A DNA stretch of 64,000 bases from Burkholderiales bacterium (lineage in GTDB: Bacteria; Pseudomonadota; Gammaproteobacteria; Burkholderiales; SG8-41): NCBI GenBank assembly GCA_019744975.1, contig JAIETP010000014.1, positions 248,001 through 312,000 of the forward strand, written 5' to 3'. The notes below the pieces were generated by a model that was not told where the DNA came from, searched no databases, and was given only the letters and a program-made list of their open reading frames with translations. Made by a program: the position numbers and the translations under genes. This document shows, piece after piece, positions 9,516-18,203 of the stretch; the stretch's first letter is position 1, and each line of letters starts with the position of its first letter.

Positions 9516-10529
9516 TCACTGGCTGACGAACCGGTCCGCCCGGGTGTAGGTCCAGGTGCGGCTGATATGCAGCACATCGGTATCGCGCGCGATGTCCGGC
9601 GGCAGGGCCGCATAAGGCGCAGCCAGTTTGACGATCTTCACCGTGGCGTCGTCCAGCACCTTGTTGCCGGAGGAGCGATCAATCTGGACCCGCTCCAGGC
9701 TGCCGTCGGCCCTGATCGACACCGTGGCCGTCAGGCTGCCGTAAATGCGCTGATCACGCGCCGCCTGCGGATAGTTCAGCTCGCCGATACGCTCGACTTT
9801 CTGCCGCCAGTCTTCGATGTAACGCGCGAAGCGGTATTCCTCGGTGCGGGCGCCGACAAATTTGCGCCGCGGCCGCTCCTGGTAAGCGTTCCATTCCTTG
9901 CTGATCTGGGCTTCCAGCCGGGCAATCGCCAGGCTGCGCTGCATCAGCTCCGTGCCATCGACCGCCGGCGCCTTCTCCGGCGTCGGCTGCGGCGCCACCT
10001 TGGTCGGCGCGCTGTCGACCTGGCTCGGCCCGACCCGCGCCAGCAACTGGAGTGCTTCCCGTTCGAGTTCGGCGACGCGTTTTTTTGCCTGCTGCAGCTC
10101 GGTGGTTTGTGTATCCCGGCTTACTGCCGGCAGCGGACTTGTTGCGCGCTGCTTGGTGTCGGTATTGCCGCCGCCGTCGAGATGGTGCTGGGCCAGGGCA
10201 TCCGCCTTGGCCGGTTTGGCCGGCGACTTGGTATTGACCAGCACCACATCCAGCGGCGGCGCCATGTTCTGCAGATGACGCAGATCGGGTACGGTGAACG
10301 TCAGCCCGAAAATCACGAAGGCATGCACCAGCAGTGAAATACCGGCGGTGGCAGCGAAGCGGGTGCGCACGGTCATTTGGGCATAACGCCGGTCGAAATC
10401 GGCGATACGCCGCTCCAGTTCGGCAACACGCGCATCGAGCCGGTCCACGGCGCCGCCCCACGAACCGCGGCGCGGATGTTTCGCGCGGCGCGGCAAGGGC
10501 AGCACATTCCTGACGGGCTGGGCACTCAT
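9516..10529 (-). CDS. TonB C-terminal-domain protein with coiled coil
   Basis: An inner-membrane energy transducer-like protein of 337 residues. An Arg-rich cytoplasmic N-terminus includes a heptad-like segment (DRLDARVAELERRIADF). One membrane span follows (about residues 58-78, TAGISLLVHAFVIFGLTF), then a Pro/Lys periplasmic stretch, a second helical part (LQQAKKRVAELEREALQ) and a TonB C-terminal domain (YPQAARDQRIYGSLTATVSIRADG). ATG 10529 is preferred over TTG 10547. A TAGAAT box ends seven bases before this ATG, so the mRNA may be leaderless or nearly so. It lies between a ribonuclease gene and aroE. No receptor is adjacent, so its partner is unknown. Confidence 0.85.
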   Translation of the reverse strand: MSAQPVRNVLPLPRRAKHPRRGSWGGAVDRLDARVAELERRIADFDRRYAQMTVRTRFAATAGISLLVHAFVIFGLTFTVPDLRHLQNMAPPLDVVLVNTKSPAKPAKADALAQHHLDGGGNTDTKQRATSPLPAVSRDTQTTELQQAKKRVAELEREALQLLARVGPSQVDSAPTKVAPQPTPEKAPAVDGTELMQRSLAIARLEAQISKEWNAYQERPRRKFVGARTEEYRFARYIEDWRQKVERIGELNYPQAARDQRIYGSLTATVSIRADGSLERVQIDRSSGNKVLDDATVKIVKLAAPYAALPPDIARDTDVLHISRTWTYTRADRFVSQ

Positions 10530-10645
10530 GCCGGATATTCTAGACAAGCCCCCATAAATAGCAATAAAAACATTAAAATCAGTTAATTAAGTGTTTTGCT
10601 TAAAGCTGATTCCAGGACTGGCGCCGAGGTTGGTAACCACCAACA

Positions 10646-12496
10646 TCACGCCGGATCCAGCGTCGTTTTGAAGTCGAGGTGCACCCCAAGGTCGAGCAGA
10701 TCCACCGCGCCGACCGCGAGTTCGACCCGGGCGCCGGGCATCACCGTGGCCGCCAGCGACGGTACGCGCTGGGTAATCGGCACCGCGTCCAGCCGCACCA
10801 GGTTTTCCCGCAACACGACGCCGGTGACCACGGCCGTCTGCTCCTGCACCAGCCAGCGCAGGCTCCAGTAACGCTCCATGGTACGCTGGTATTCAGCGTA
10901 AACGTCGTACGCGACCTCGAAGTCGCGCATCGCCGCCAGCAGCGCCGTGTCTTTGGCGCTATAGGCCGGTGCCTCGCCGCGTACGCGGGCGATCAGTTGC
11001 CGCTGGTTGATCAGATCCGCGTAACGCCGCAGCGGCGAACTCGCCCACATGTACTGCGCGACCCCCAGCCCGTCGTGCGGTCCGGCTGCCGTGCTGGTGC
11101 GTACTTTGCCGCCGCTTTGCACACGATACAGGGCAGGCTGGCCGGCGGCGTGTAATTCCCCGGCCCAGGTGCTGTTGGCAAGAATCATCAGTTCGGCCAC
11201 CGCTTGGTCGATCGGTGTGCCGCGCTGGCGGCGGGAAATCTCCACCCTGCCGTCGCTGACCTGGAATACGAATTCGGGACGATCCTCGGGTTGCGGCAAA
11301 TCGCCTTTGCGCGCGACCAGCCGGCTGCCTGAAAACTGCCACAACCAGGCCAGCGCTTCGCCCTGCGCATGGATAACCGTACCGCTTGCCAGGGTGGTCG
11401 CGTTGAACACCGGCTCCAGTGCGTCATGGCGCAGGTTGTCGGCAATCAGCACGCGTTCGAGCCGGGTTTCGTGACCGGTAATCGAAAAATCAGCGGCGAC
11501 ATCAAAATAAATCGACAGCGCCGGACATTCGCGCCCCGCCGCCAGCGTATAAGCCTCCACCACGGCATCGGGCAGCATGGTGATCTTGCCGCCGGGAAAA
11601 TACACCGTCGACATGCGTTCGCGCGCAATCACATCCAGCGGCGAATCCGGCGTGATGCCCAGCGCCGGCGCTGCGATATGGATGCCGAGGCGGCGCGCAC
11701 CACCAGGCAGTGTCTGCAGTGAAAAGGCGTCGTCGATTTCCGTGGTCGCCGCATCGTCAATGCTGTACGCCTGCACCTCCGCCAGCGGCAGGCCGGTGGG
11801 CAACACCACCGCGGGTGAATCCGGAAACCCGGCGCCGCGCGGGAAATGTTCCTGCAGAAAACGGTTCAGGTGATAAACATGGATGTCGGGCAGCGCGCCA
11901 CAACGCTCCAGCAGGCGCACCGGCGTCAGCTTCGCGGCAATGCTGGCTTCCTCCAGCGCCTTCCACTCAATGCCGTTTTTGTCCGGCTTGTAGAGCAGGG
12001 CATCCAGCTGCGGCCGGAATGCCTCCGGCAGGCGGTCGGCATTCAACTCTTCGATATACGCGGCCTTGGCCACGGCCTGCAGTTTTTTACGCTCCACGCT
12101 GGCCAGCGCGGCTTTCAGTGATTCTTCCGGTGCCGCCTTGTAACGACCGCGGCCCTTTTTGTAAAAATACATCGGCGCACTGTGCAGGCGCATCAGCACA
12201 CCGGCGGCTTCAAATGCCCCTGGCGCATGCCCGTAGTACTCGCGCGCCAGAACATCGTAGGCAAATTCGTCAGGGCCGCAGCACTGCCAGAGGAAATCAA
12301 TGTCGATGGCGTCGGCCTGGGCCTGCGCTTCCGCCATGAACGCGGTGTGTGCGGGGATCTCGAAACGCAGCAGCACGGCGGAAGCCTTGACCTTCGAGCG
12401 TTTGCCGTGCGGCGCTTCGACCTGCAGCGAGGTGTCGTTGTCAGCGAGCACGGCGCCGACCTTGAACTCGCCGTCTTCTTCGTAAAAAACGTTCAT
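10646..12496 (-). CDS. RNB-domain exoribonuclease (RNase II/R type)
   Basis: A 616-residue 3'-5' exoribonuclease-like protein. The RNB catalytic core shows SIDDAATTEIDDAFSL with the metal-binding aspartates and, later, WASSPLRRYADLINQRQL. The N-terminal part (FYEEDGEFKVGAVLADN) is a divergent cold-shock-like or winged-helix region, and the usual C-terminal S1 domain is only weakly represented. It therefore belongs to the shorter RNase II-like branch found beside tonB-aroE in Betaproteobacteria rather than to canonical Rnr. ATG 12496 gives MNVFYEEDG; upstream codons add a segment with no family similarity. Confidence 0.88.
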   Translation of the reverse strand: MNVFYEEDGEFKVGAVLADNDTSLQVEAPHGKRSKVKASAVLLRFEIPAHTAFMAEAQAQADAIDIDFLWQCCGPDEFAYDVLAREYYGHAPGAFEAAGVLMRLHSAPMYFYKKGRGRYKAAPEESLKAALASVERKKLQAVAKAAYIEELNADRLPEAFRPQLDALLYKPDKNGIEWKALEEASIAAKLTPVRLLERCGALPDIHVYHLNRFLQEHFPRGAGFPDSPAVVLPTGLPLAEVQAYSIDDAATTEIDDAFSLQTLPGGARRLGIHIAAPALGITPDSPLDVIARERMSTVYFPGGKITMLPDAVVEAYTLAAGRECPALSIYFDVAADFSITGHETRLERVLIADNLRHDALEPVFNATTLASGTVIHAQGEALAWLWQFSGSRLVARKGDLPQPEDRPEFVFQVSDGRVEISRRQRGTPIDQAVAELMILANSTWAGELHAAGQPALYRVQSGGKVRTSTAAGPHDGLGVAQYMWASSPLRRYADLINQRQLIARVRGEAPAYSAKDTALLAAMRDFEVAYDVYAEYQRTMERYWSLRWLVQEQTAVVTGVVLRENLVRLDAVPITQRVPSLAATVMPGARVELAVGAVDLLDLGVHLDFKTTLDPA

Positions 12497-12586
12497 CGGA
12501 ATAGATAAATCAGGGAAAGCACGGAAAAAAAGGGGAAACTGCAGGTGGCGCGCGACCATGCCGCGCAGAGCGGAAATGAGGCGCGA

Positions 12587-13159
12587 TTATACGCGCCCGC
12601 GCTGCCAGAATGTGACAACGCTGTCGAGATAATCGGCGAATCCGCGAAAGCCGTGGTCGCCGCCGTTGACGATGATCTGTTCGCAGCCGGCGTAACGCGC
12701 GACCGCGTCGCGATAATCCAGCACCTCGTCGCCGGTGGCGGTGATCAGCAGATAACGTTCTGCGGTGATCTGTTCGACCTCCAGCGCGCGCAGTTCGGCG
12801 ACATGTTCAGCGGTGAATAAATACTCCTCGCCGGTGTAGAGATTTTTCTGTGGACCGACATACGGCGCCAGCAGTTCGTAGGGACGCACCGCGGGATTCA
12901 CCAGCACCACGCGTACGCCGGAGTTTTCGGCCAGATGCGTTGCGTAATAACCGCCCAGCGAAGAACCGACCAGGGTCACCGTACTTGCATCATGCGGCGC
13001 GATCAAGGCCTGCAACTGTGCCATGGCCTGCACCGGCCGGTGCGACAGTTCCGGACAGGCAAAATGTGCTGACAAGCCGAGCTGTGCCATTTTCTCGCGC
13101 AACAATCCCGCTTTGTGCGACAGCGCCGAACTGTTGAATCCGTGAACGTAGATCAGCAC
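12587..13159 (-). CDS. YqiA-type alpha/beta-hydrolase (esterase)
   Basis: A 190-residue small serine hydrolase of the YqiA/YcfP type. The oxyanion segment YVHGFNSS opens the protein, the nucleophile elbow LVGSSLGGYYA follows, and the late GGDHGF supplies the catalytic His; TGDEVLDY probably carries the Asp. The length is typical. YqiA in E. coli hydrolyses palmitoyl-CoA and p-nitrophenyl esters, but its physiological role is unclear. It sits seven bases downstream of the amidase gene and upstream of the RNB nuclease on the same strand. Confidence 0.85.
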   Translation of the reverse strand: MLIYVHGFNSSALSHKAGLLREKMAQLGLSAHFACPELSHRPVQAMAQLQALIAPHDASTVTLVGSSLGGYYATHLAENSGVRVVLVNPAVRPYELLAPYVGPQKNLYTGEEYLFTAEHVAELRALEVEQITAERYLLITATGDEVLDYRDAVARYAGCEQIIVNGGDHGFRGFADYLDSVVTFWQRGRV

Positions 13160-13166
13160 CTGTTGA

Positions 13167-14351
13167 TCAGATGCGCCGCGCCAGCGCCAGCAGCAGCGCG
13201 TCGTTGCCAGGTGCGGCGATCAGCGACACACCCAGCGGACAGCCCCACACTTTCGCCAGCGGCAGACTGACCTGCGGCAGTCCGGCAAGTCCGGCGATAC
13301 ACAACAGGCTCATCGCCCGCGCACGAAAATCATCGATCTCGGCGGCGGGCGTATTCAGCAGGGGCGCGATGCCGGATACCGTCGGCAGCACCAATACGGC
13401 GTTATCGGCGAGCAAGGCATCCATCTGCCGCCGCGCGGCATCTCGCACAGCCTGCGCGCGCGCCACTTCGTCCGCGGTGATCGTTGAAACCCAAGCCATA
13501 CGTTCACGCACACCCGGACCGAGTTTCGGCTGGGCTTGTTTCACCCAGTCGCCAAGTTGCGCATGAATCTCCGCACCCTGAAGTACGCGGAAGGCCTGGA
13601 ACCATTGCGGCAAACCTTCTGCGCTGACGGTCACCATACGCGGCGCCCCCATTGCAGCCGTGATACGCACCAGTGCCGGCTGCAATGCGCCATCAGCCGT
13701 GTTGTCCAGCATCGCCACGGCATCCTCTGCCAGCAATACCTCACCCGGTGCCACCACAGCCTCTGCACCGAACAGCACCTGGCCCACGCGTTCGAGCAGC
13801 GCCGCATCACGCGCAAACCAGCCGGCCACATCAAAACTTTTTGCCAGCGCGCAGGCGCCTTGCAATGAAATGCGGCCATGCGTCGGGCGCATGCCGTAGA
13901 TGCCGCAGAAACTGGCCGGGGCACGCACCGAACCGCCGGTGTCGCTGCCCAGCGCAAAATCCACCAACCCGCCGGCCACTGCCGCCGCGGAACCGCTGGA
14001 CGAACCACCGGGGATGCGTCCGGGTGCGTTGACGTTCACGGGGGTGCCGTAATGCGCGTTTTCGCCGTTCAGGCTGTAGGTCAGTTCATCGGTTTGTGTT
14101 TTGCCGAGCATGTCGGCACCGGCGGCAAGCAGACTCGTCACCACCGCCGCGGTATGGGTCGCCGGCGCATGCGTGGCCAGCCAGTCGGGACTGCCGAAAC
14201 CGGTTTTATGCCCGGCGATGTCGTAGATGTCCTTGACGCCGAAAGTCAGCCCGGCGAGCGGCCCTTTGCCGGAACCGGCGACCGCAGCATGGGTATGCCG
14301 GCAAAATGCACCAAGCGCATCGTTCGGTATTTGACCGGGTGAGGCAGGCAT
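13167..14351 (-). CDS. Amidase-signature family hydrolase
   Basis: A cytosolic amidase of 394 residues with the Ser-cisSer-Lys triad: Lys40 in FGVKDIYD, the cis-Ser in GSDTGGSVRAPA, and the nucleophile Ser in the PGGSSSGSAAAVAGG loop. It is shorter than GatA (about 480), lacks its C-terminal part and is not next to gatB or gatC, so it is not the tRNA amidotransferase, which is present elsewhere in the window. The substrate is unknown. Its ATG overlaps the mpl stop (ATGA at 14351-14354 read on the minus strand), so it is translationally coupled to mpl. Confidence 0.85.
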   Translation of the reverse strand: MPASPGQIPNDALGAFCRHTHAAVAGSGKGPLAGLTFGVKDIYDIAGHKTGFGSPDWLATHAPATHTAAVVTSLLAAGADMLGKTQTDELTYSLNGENAHYGTPVNVNAPGRIPGGSSSGSAAAVAGGLVDFALGSDTGGSVRAPASFCGIYGMRPTHGRISLQGACALAKSFDVAGWFARDAALLERVGQVLFGAEAVVAPGEVLLAEDAVAMLDNTADGALQPALVRITAAMGAPRMVTVSAEGLPQWFQAFRVLQGAEIHAQLGDWVKQAQPKLGPGVRERMAWVSTITADEVARAQAVRDAARRQMDALLADNAVLVLPTVSGIAPLLNTPAAEIDDFRARAMSLLCIAGLAGLPQVSLPLAKVWGCPLGVSLIAAPGNDALLLALARRI

Positions 14352-15697
14352 CAGGCCGCCAGACGCTGCAATAGTTTGTCGTGGATGCCGCCGAAACCGC
14401 CGTTGCTCATCACCAGTACCTGGTCACCGGCACGCGCAGCTGCCGCAATCGCCGCGACCATGCGTTCGAGATCGTCATGCACTGCTGCTTTGTCACCCAG
14501 CGGCGCCAGCGCGGCGGCGGCATCCCAGCCGAGTCCGCCGCTGTAACAGAACACCAGGTCGGCATCCGCAAGACTGCCGGGCAAGGCCTGCTTCATCACG
14601 CCGAGTTTCATGGTGTTGGAACGCGGTTCGATCACCGCGATGATGCGCGCAGGGCCGGCCTTGCGCCGCAAGCCGGCCAACGTGGTCGCGATCGCGGTCG
14701 GGTGATGGGCAAAATCGTCGTACACCGTGACTTCCCGCACCGTGCCGCGGATTTCCATGCGCCGTTTGACGTTCTGGAACCGGCCCAGCGCATCGACGGC
14801 ACCCGCCGCCGGTACGCCGGCGTGGCGTGCCGCGGCAATCGCTGCCAGGGCGTTCATGCGGTTGTGTTCACCGAGCAGGTCCCACATCACGCGACCGCGC
14901 GATGCTGTTTCGTGGGTGACTTCGAAGGCACCGCTGTCGTCAGGCTCACCGGCCTGCCATGCACCATCGCCGCCGAAACGTTCGACGGGTGTCCAGGCAC
15001 CACGCGCCAGCACACGATCCAGCGCGGCATCGCTGCCGCGGGCCACGATCAGGCCGTTGCCGGAAATGGTGCGCAGCAGGTGATGGAACTGGGTTTCGAT
15101 GGCCGCGAGGTCGGGGAAAATGTCGGCGTGGTCGTATTCAAGGTTGTTCAGCACCATGGTGCGCGGCGCGTAATGCACGAACTTCGAGCGTTTGTCGAAA
15201 AAAGCGGTGTCGTATTCGTCGGCTTCGATCACAAAAAACGGCGTCTCGGTCAGCCGTGCCGATACGCCGAAATTCTGCGGCACGCCGCCGATCAGGAATC
15301 CGGGATTGAGTCCGGCATGTTCCAGGATCCACGCCAGCATCGCGCTGGTCGTGGTTTTGCCGTGGGTACCGGCAACGGCCAGCACCCAGCGCCCCTGCAG
15401 CACATGGTCGCGCAGCCACTGCGGGCCCGACACGTACGGCAGACCGCGATTCAGGATCGCTTCCATCAGCGGGTTGCCGCGGGTGACCACGTTGCCGATC
15501 ACAAACACATCGGGATCGAGATCGGCCTGCTCTGCTTCGTAACCATTGATCAGCCGGATGCCCTGCGCCTCGAGCTGCGTGCTCATCGGCGGATAGACAT
15601 TGGCGTCGCAGCCGGTGACTTGATGGCCGGCCTCACGTGCGAGCACGGCGAGCCCGCCCATGAAGGTGCCGCAGATGCCGAGGATGTGGATGTGCAT
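14351..15697 (-). CDS. mpl: UDP-N-acetylmuramate:L-Ala-gamma-D-Glu-meso-DAP ligase
   Basis: Mpl reattaches the tripeptide recovered from peptidoglycan turnover to UDP-MurNAc. The 448 residues show the Mur-ligase layout: an N-terminal ILGICGTFMGGLA nucleotide motif, the ATP loop GTHGKTTTSAML, VIEADEYD, and a C-terminal domain with YDDFAHHPTAI. The C-domain segment EPRSNTMKLG separates Mpl from MurC. A muropeptide permease gene (ampG) lies further along the window, so recycling components are present at two loci. It starts a long minus-strand run (mpl, amidase, yqiA, RNB nuclease, tonB-like, aroE, mtgA). Confidence 0.95.
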   Translation of the reverse strand: MHIHILGICGTFMGGLAVLAREAGHQVTGCDANVYPPMSTQLEAQGIRLINGYEAEQADLDPDVFVIGNVVTRGNPLMEAILNRGLPYVSGPQWLRDHVLQGRWVLAVAGTHGKTTTSAMLAWILEHAGLNPGFLIGGVPQNFGVSARLTETPFFVIEADEYDTAFFDKRSKFVHYAPRTMVLNNLEYDHADIFPDLAAIETQFHHLLRTISGNGLIVARGSDAALDRVLARGAWTPVERFGGDGAWQAGEPDDSGAFEVTHETASRGRVMWDLLGEHNRMNALAAIAAARHAGVPAAGAVDALGRFQNVKRRMEIRGTVREVTVYDDFAHHPTAIATTLAGLRRKAGPARIIAVIEPRSNTMKLGVMKQALPGSLADADLVFCYSGGLGWDAAAALAPLGDKAAVHDDLERMVAAIAAAARAGDQVLVMSNGGFGGIHDKLLQRLAA

Positions 15698-15733
15698 GAT
15701 CGGGCGAAAGGATAACAGCAGAATGCGTTAAAT

Positions 15734-15850
15734 GCGTGAAAGGTGAACGGGTGAACGGGTCAAGGACACACTTGAAGCAAAGCAGAACGTGAAAAACTGC
15801 AACATCACAGGTGTTACCCGTTCACTCGTTCACCTTTCACCCGTTCACGC
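15734..15850. repeat. Intergenic fold-back element with reiterated arms
   Basis: The left arm (15734-15760) is built from reiterations of GTGAACGG/GTGAAAGG, and the right arm (15816-15850) from its complement (CGTTCACC words). The best stretch pairs about 25 bases with one mismatch. The loop of about 55 bases contains a 25-bp block (15761-15785, core CACACTTGAAGC) that recurs at 57213-57237. It sits between the starts and ends of mpl and the DUF486 gene, and could act as a transcript-end structure or be a small repeat element. Confidence 0.65.
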
Positions 15851-15853
15851 TGT

Positions 15854-16216
15854 TCAGGTCTTAAAAATGAAATACACCGCACCCATCAGGCACAGGCCTG
15901 CGTACAGATAATTCATCTTCAGGTCTTCGCCCATGTAAAAAATTGCAAACGGCACGAACACCGACAGCGTGATCACTTCCTGCAGTATCTTGAGTTGCCC
16001 CAGGTTCAGCGTGGTGTAACCGATGCGGTTCGCCGGCACCTGCAGCAGGTACTCGAACAGGGCGATGCCCCAGGCAATCAGCGCGGCAATCCACCATGGC
16101 GAGGCGTTCAGGTGTTTCAGGTGTCCGTACCAGGCGAAGGTCATGAACACATTGGAGGCCGTCAGCAGCAGCACGGTCGCAGCGATGGGGGACAGGGAAA
16201 CCGACAATAAGGTCAT
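15854..16216 (-). CDS. DUF486 family small membrane protein
   Basis: A 120-residue protein with four predicted membrane helices (about 8-28, 40-58, 75-95, 100-117). Family features include NVFMTFAWYGHLK, NRIGYTTLNLGQLKILQEVITL and the FYMGEDLKMNY segment. DUF486 proteins resemble half-size drug/metabolite transporters; no substrate is known. It is transcribed away from the COG0523-like gene. The region between them (16217-16294) is AT-rich and probably holds divergent promoters. Confidence 0.8.
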   Translation of the reverse strand: MTLLSVSLSPIAATVLLLTASNVFMTFAWYGHLKHLNASPWWIAALIAWGIALFEYLLQVPANRIGYTTLNLGQLKILQEVITLSVFVPFAIFYMGEDLKMNYLYAGLCLMGAVYFIFKT

Positions 16217-16282
16217 ATCGTAACCATTTGTTTTAATTGATATTTTTTACTCCGTTTATTGTAGCGGAAAAATCCGCGCCGT

Positions 16283-16288
16283 TATAAT
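16283..16288 (+). promoter_or_regulatory. -10 box directly before the COG0523-like gene
   Basis: A perfect TATAAT at 16283-16288 ends six bases before the ATG at 16295. Transcription from this box would start at or next to the ATG, giving a leaderless mRNA. A weak -35 (TTGTAG, 16259-16264) is 18 bases upstream. Confidence 0.55.
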
Positions 16289-16294
16289 CCGGTC

Positions 16295-16888
16295 ATGACG
16301 CCGCCATCCGCCCGCATTCCTGTATGCCTGGTCACCGGCGCCGCCAGTGCCGACAAACAAGGCTTTCTCCACGCGCTGCTGGCGGCGCGCCCCGCAGGCG
16401 AACGCTGGGCCGTGCTCGACAACGACGGCGGCGATCTCACCCGCGACAGCGTGCCCATGCAACTGACCGTCGCTGCCGTCAACGGCTGCGCCTGCTGCAC
16501 CGGTCAGGTGGCGCTGCAGGCCGGCATTGCGCAGCTGGCCCGCCAGTCGCGCCCGCAACGCCTGATCATTGCCGCCGCGGGCGTTGCAGAACCTGCGGCG
16601 CTGGAACACGCCTTGCAGCAGGAAGATCTGGCGCGCGGCATCAGGGTCAGTCACCGGCTGTGCGTGGTCGCGCCGCCATTGCTGGCCGCCCTGCCGCCGT
16701 CGGCGCGCGACCTGCTGCAGCGGCAAATGACTGCTGCAGATCATGTGGTCGCCGTCAATGCTGCGACTGGCGCAGCCTTGCGCGCCAGCGGCATCGCCGG
16801 CGTGATTCAGATGGAAGAGGCGATACGGCTGGTGCTGACCGATCCCGCACCGGCATCCAGCGCCAGTTCGCGGCGGATCGCCTCGTAA
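16295..16888 (+). CDS. COG0523/CobW-like protein with degenerate P-loop
   Basis: A 197-residue protein with the skeleton of the N-terminal G3E GTPase domain (CobW, YjiA, HypB relatives: metal chaperones). It has the IPVCLVTGA opening strand, the metal-binding NGCACCTGQ (GCxCC) and the IIAAAGVAEPAAL segment matching the family's E-T-S-G-L-A-D-P region. The Walker A loop expected as GxxGxGKT reads GAASADKQ, so the glycines and Thr/Ser are missing, and no NKxD guanine motif is evident. GTP hydrolysis is therefore doubtful. The C-terminal domain of normal CobW proteins is absent. Its 3' end overlaps the convergent ATP-grasp gene by 82 bases. Confidence 0.6.
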   Translation: MTPPSARIPVCLVTGAASADKQGFLHALLAARPAGERWAVLDNDGGDLTRDSVPMQLTVAAVNGCACCTGQVALQAGIAQLARQSRPQRLIIAAAGVAEPAALEHALQQEDLARGIRVSHRLCVVAPPLLAALPPSARDLLQRQMTAADHVVAVNAATGAALRASGIAGVIQMEEAIRLVLTDPAPASSASSRRIAS

Positions 16889-18118
16889 CGCAGTTGCAGG
16901 TCAGCGGCATCGCGCCCGCCGAGGTTGAGCACGGCATAACGATGGCTGCCCAGCCATTTCATTTCGCGTGCGAGTCCCGCGCCACGTTTCAGATACAGGA
17001 TCAGCCGCGCATCGGGATACCGGCGGTGCATTGCCGCGATCTGCTCCGCAGTGGGTACGCTGCCGGCCGCGCGGCCATCAAAACGACGGAACACAAAACT
17101 CGCCGCCGCGCGGAATTCACCCGCGCCGCGCACCGTCTGCGGCGCATCACCGATGGCCAGGTCGAGCAGCACACCGTACGGATCACAACCGTCGACACGC
17201 CGGTAGAGATTGGCAATCTGCGATGCCATGCGCGGATTGATTTCGATGATACGGATTGCCCCGGACTGCGGGTCAAGGATCAACTCAACGTTGAAAAAGC
17301 CGTGGCTGTAATCGATGCCGGCGAGGAGTTTTTCGGTAAGTGCAATCCATGCGCTGTTGCACATCCGGCGCGAGGCGTGACGGATATTCAAAACGCATGA
17401 ACGCCTGGGTGCCCGGGTACATCACTTCGTCGACGATGCCCAGAACATGGATCCTGCCATCATGCACGTACCCGTCGACATTGACCTGTACGCCGTCGAG
17501 GATTTCCTCGGCGATCATCGCCTGCGCGCCGATGGTGAACGGCGTGTACACCCGCATCAGATCGTCAAACGGCTGCACCAGCTTGCGCAGAATCAGACTT
17601 TCCAGCGGTGAAAAATCCATCAAGGCGCGCAATTGGGCAAAACTGTCGATGCGCCGCGCCAGCACCGAGTACGTGGCCTTGACCGGTTTGACAAAACACG
17701 GGAAACCGAGTTCGGGCGGACTGTTGATTCCGCCGACATAGGGCAGCGCCTCAAATCGCGGCGTGGCTTCCGGGACAATGCGGTTTTGCAGGCAACGCGA
17801 ATAATATTTATGCTGGGTGGCGATGATCAGCGCGGGGTCCGCTCCCGGCAGACCCAGGCGCTGGGCCAGCACGGCGGCGATCAGCGCGCCGAAATGTTCG
17901 TTGTTGCTGATGACGCCATCGATACGACCGCGATATTTGCGCACCAGCCGGTCAACAAAACGGCGCGCATCAAAAGTCAGCAGCAGTGCATTGTCGGGAA
18001 AGCGGAAAAGATCAAAGCCCTCGTAGTAAAACCGGTAGTCCGCCTGATAACGCGGGTGATCGAGTTCCACCCGGTCCCAGTCTTTGGGAAACAGTACCAA
18101 TATGCGTCGCAATTCCAC
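16807..18118 (-). pseudogene. ATP-grasp domain protein split by a frameshift
   Basis: Two overlapping minus-strand frames together make one ATP-grasp carboxylate-amine ligase-like protein of about 435 residues. The first frame (GTG 18118, good GGAGG site) covers the N-terminal lobe and the ATP-binding region (PCFVKPVKATYS, VNVDGYVHDGRIHVLGIVDE) up to RLAPDVQQRM near 17350. The second frame continues with IALTEKLLAGIDYSHGFFNVEL and the metal-binding IIEINPRMASQ. Removing one G from the ATGGATTGCA run (about 17343-17352) restores a single frame (RM-IALTEK). It may be a true recent pseudogene, a programmed shift or a sequencing error. The product is unknown; family members join a carboxylate to an amine. 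Confidence 0.75.
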
Positions 18119-18203
18119 GCTTTCCTCCGGAAAAATCCGCTACTCCCATCACTACACCCGACACTTGGTCTTGGATGCAGCAATAAACATACATAAATTC
18201 AGA

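Noticed and set aside
13167-14351. Amidase gene as a second gatA
   Set aside because: It is about 90 residues shorter than GatA, lacks its tRNA-amidotransferase-specific segments and is not beside gatB or gatC.
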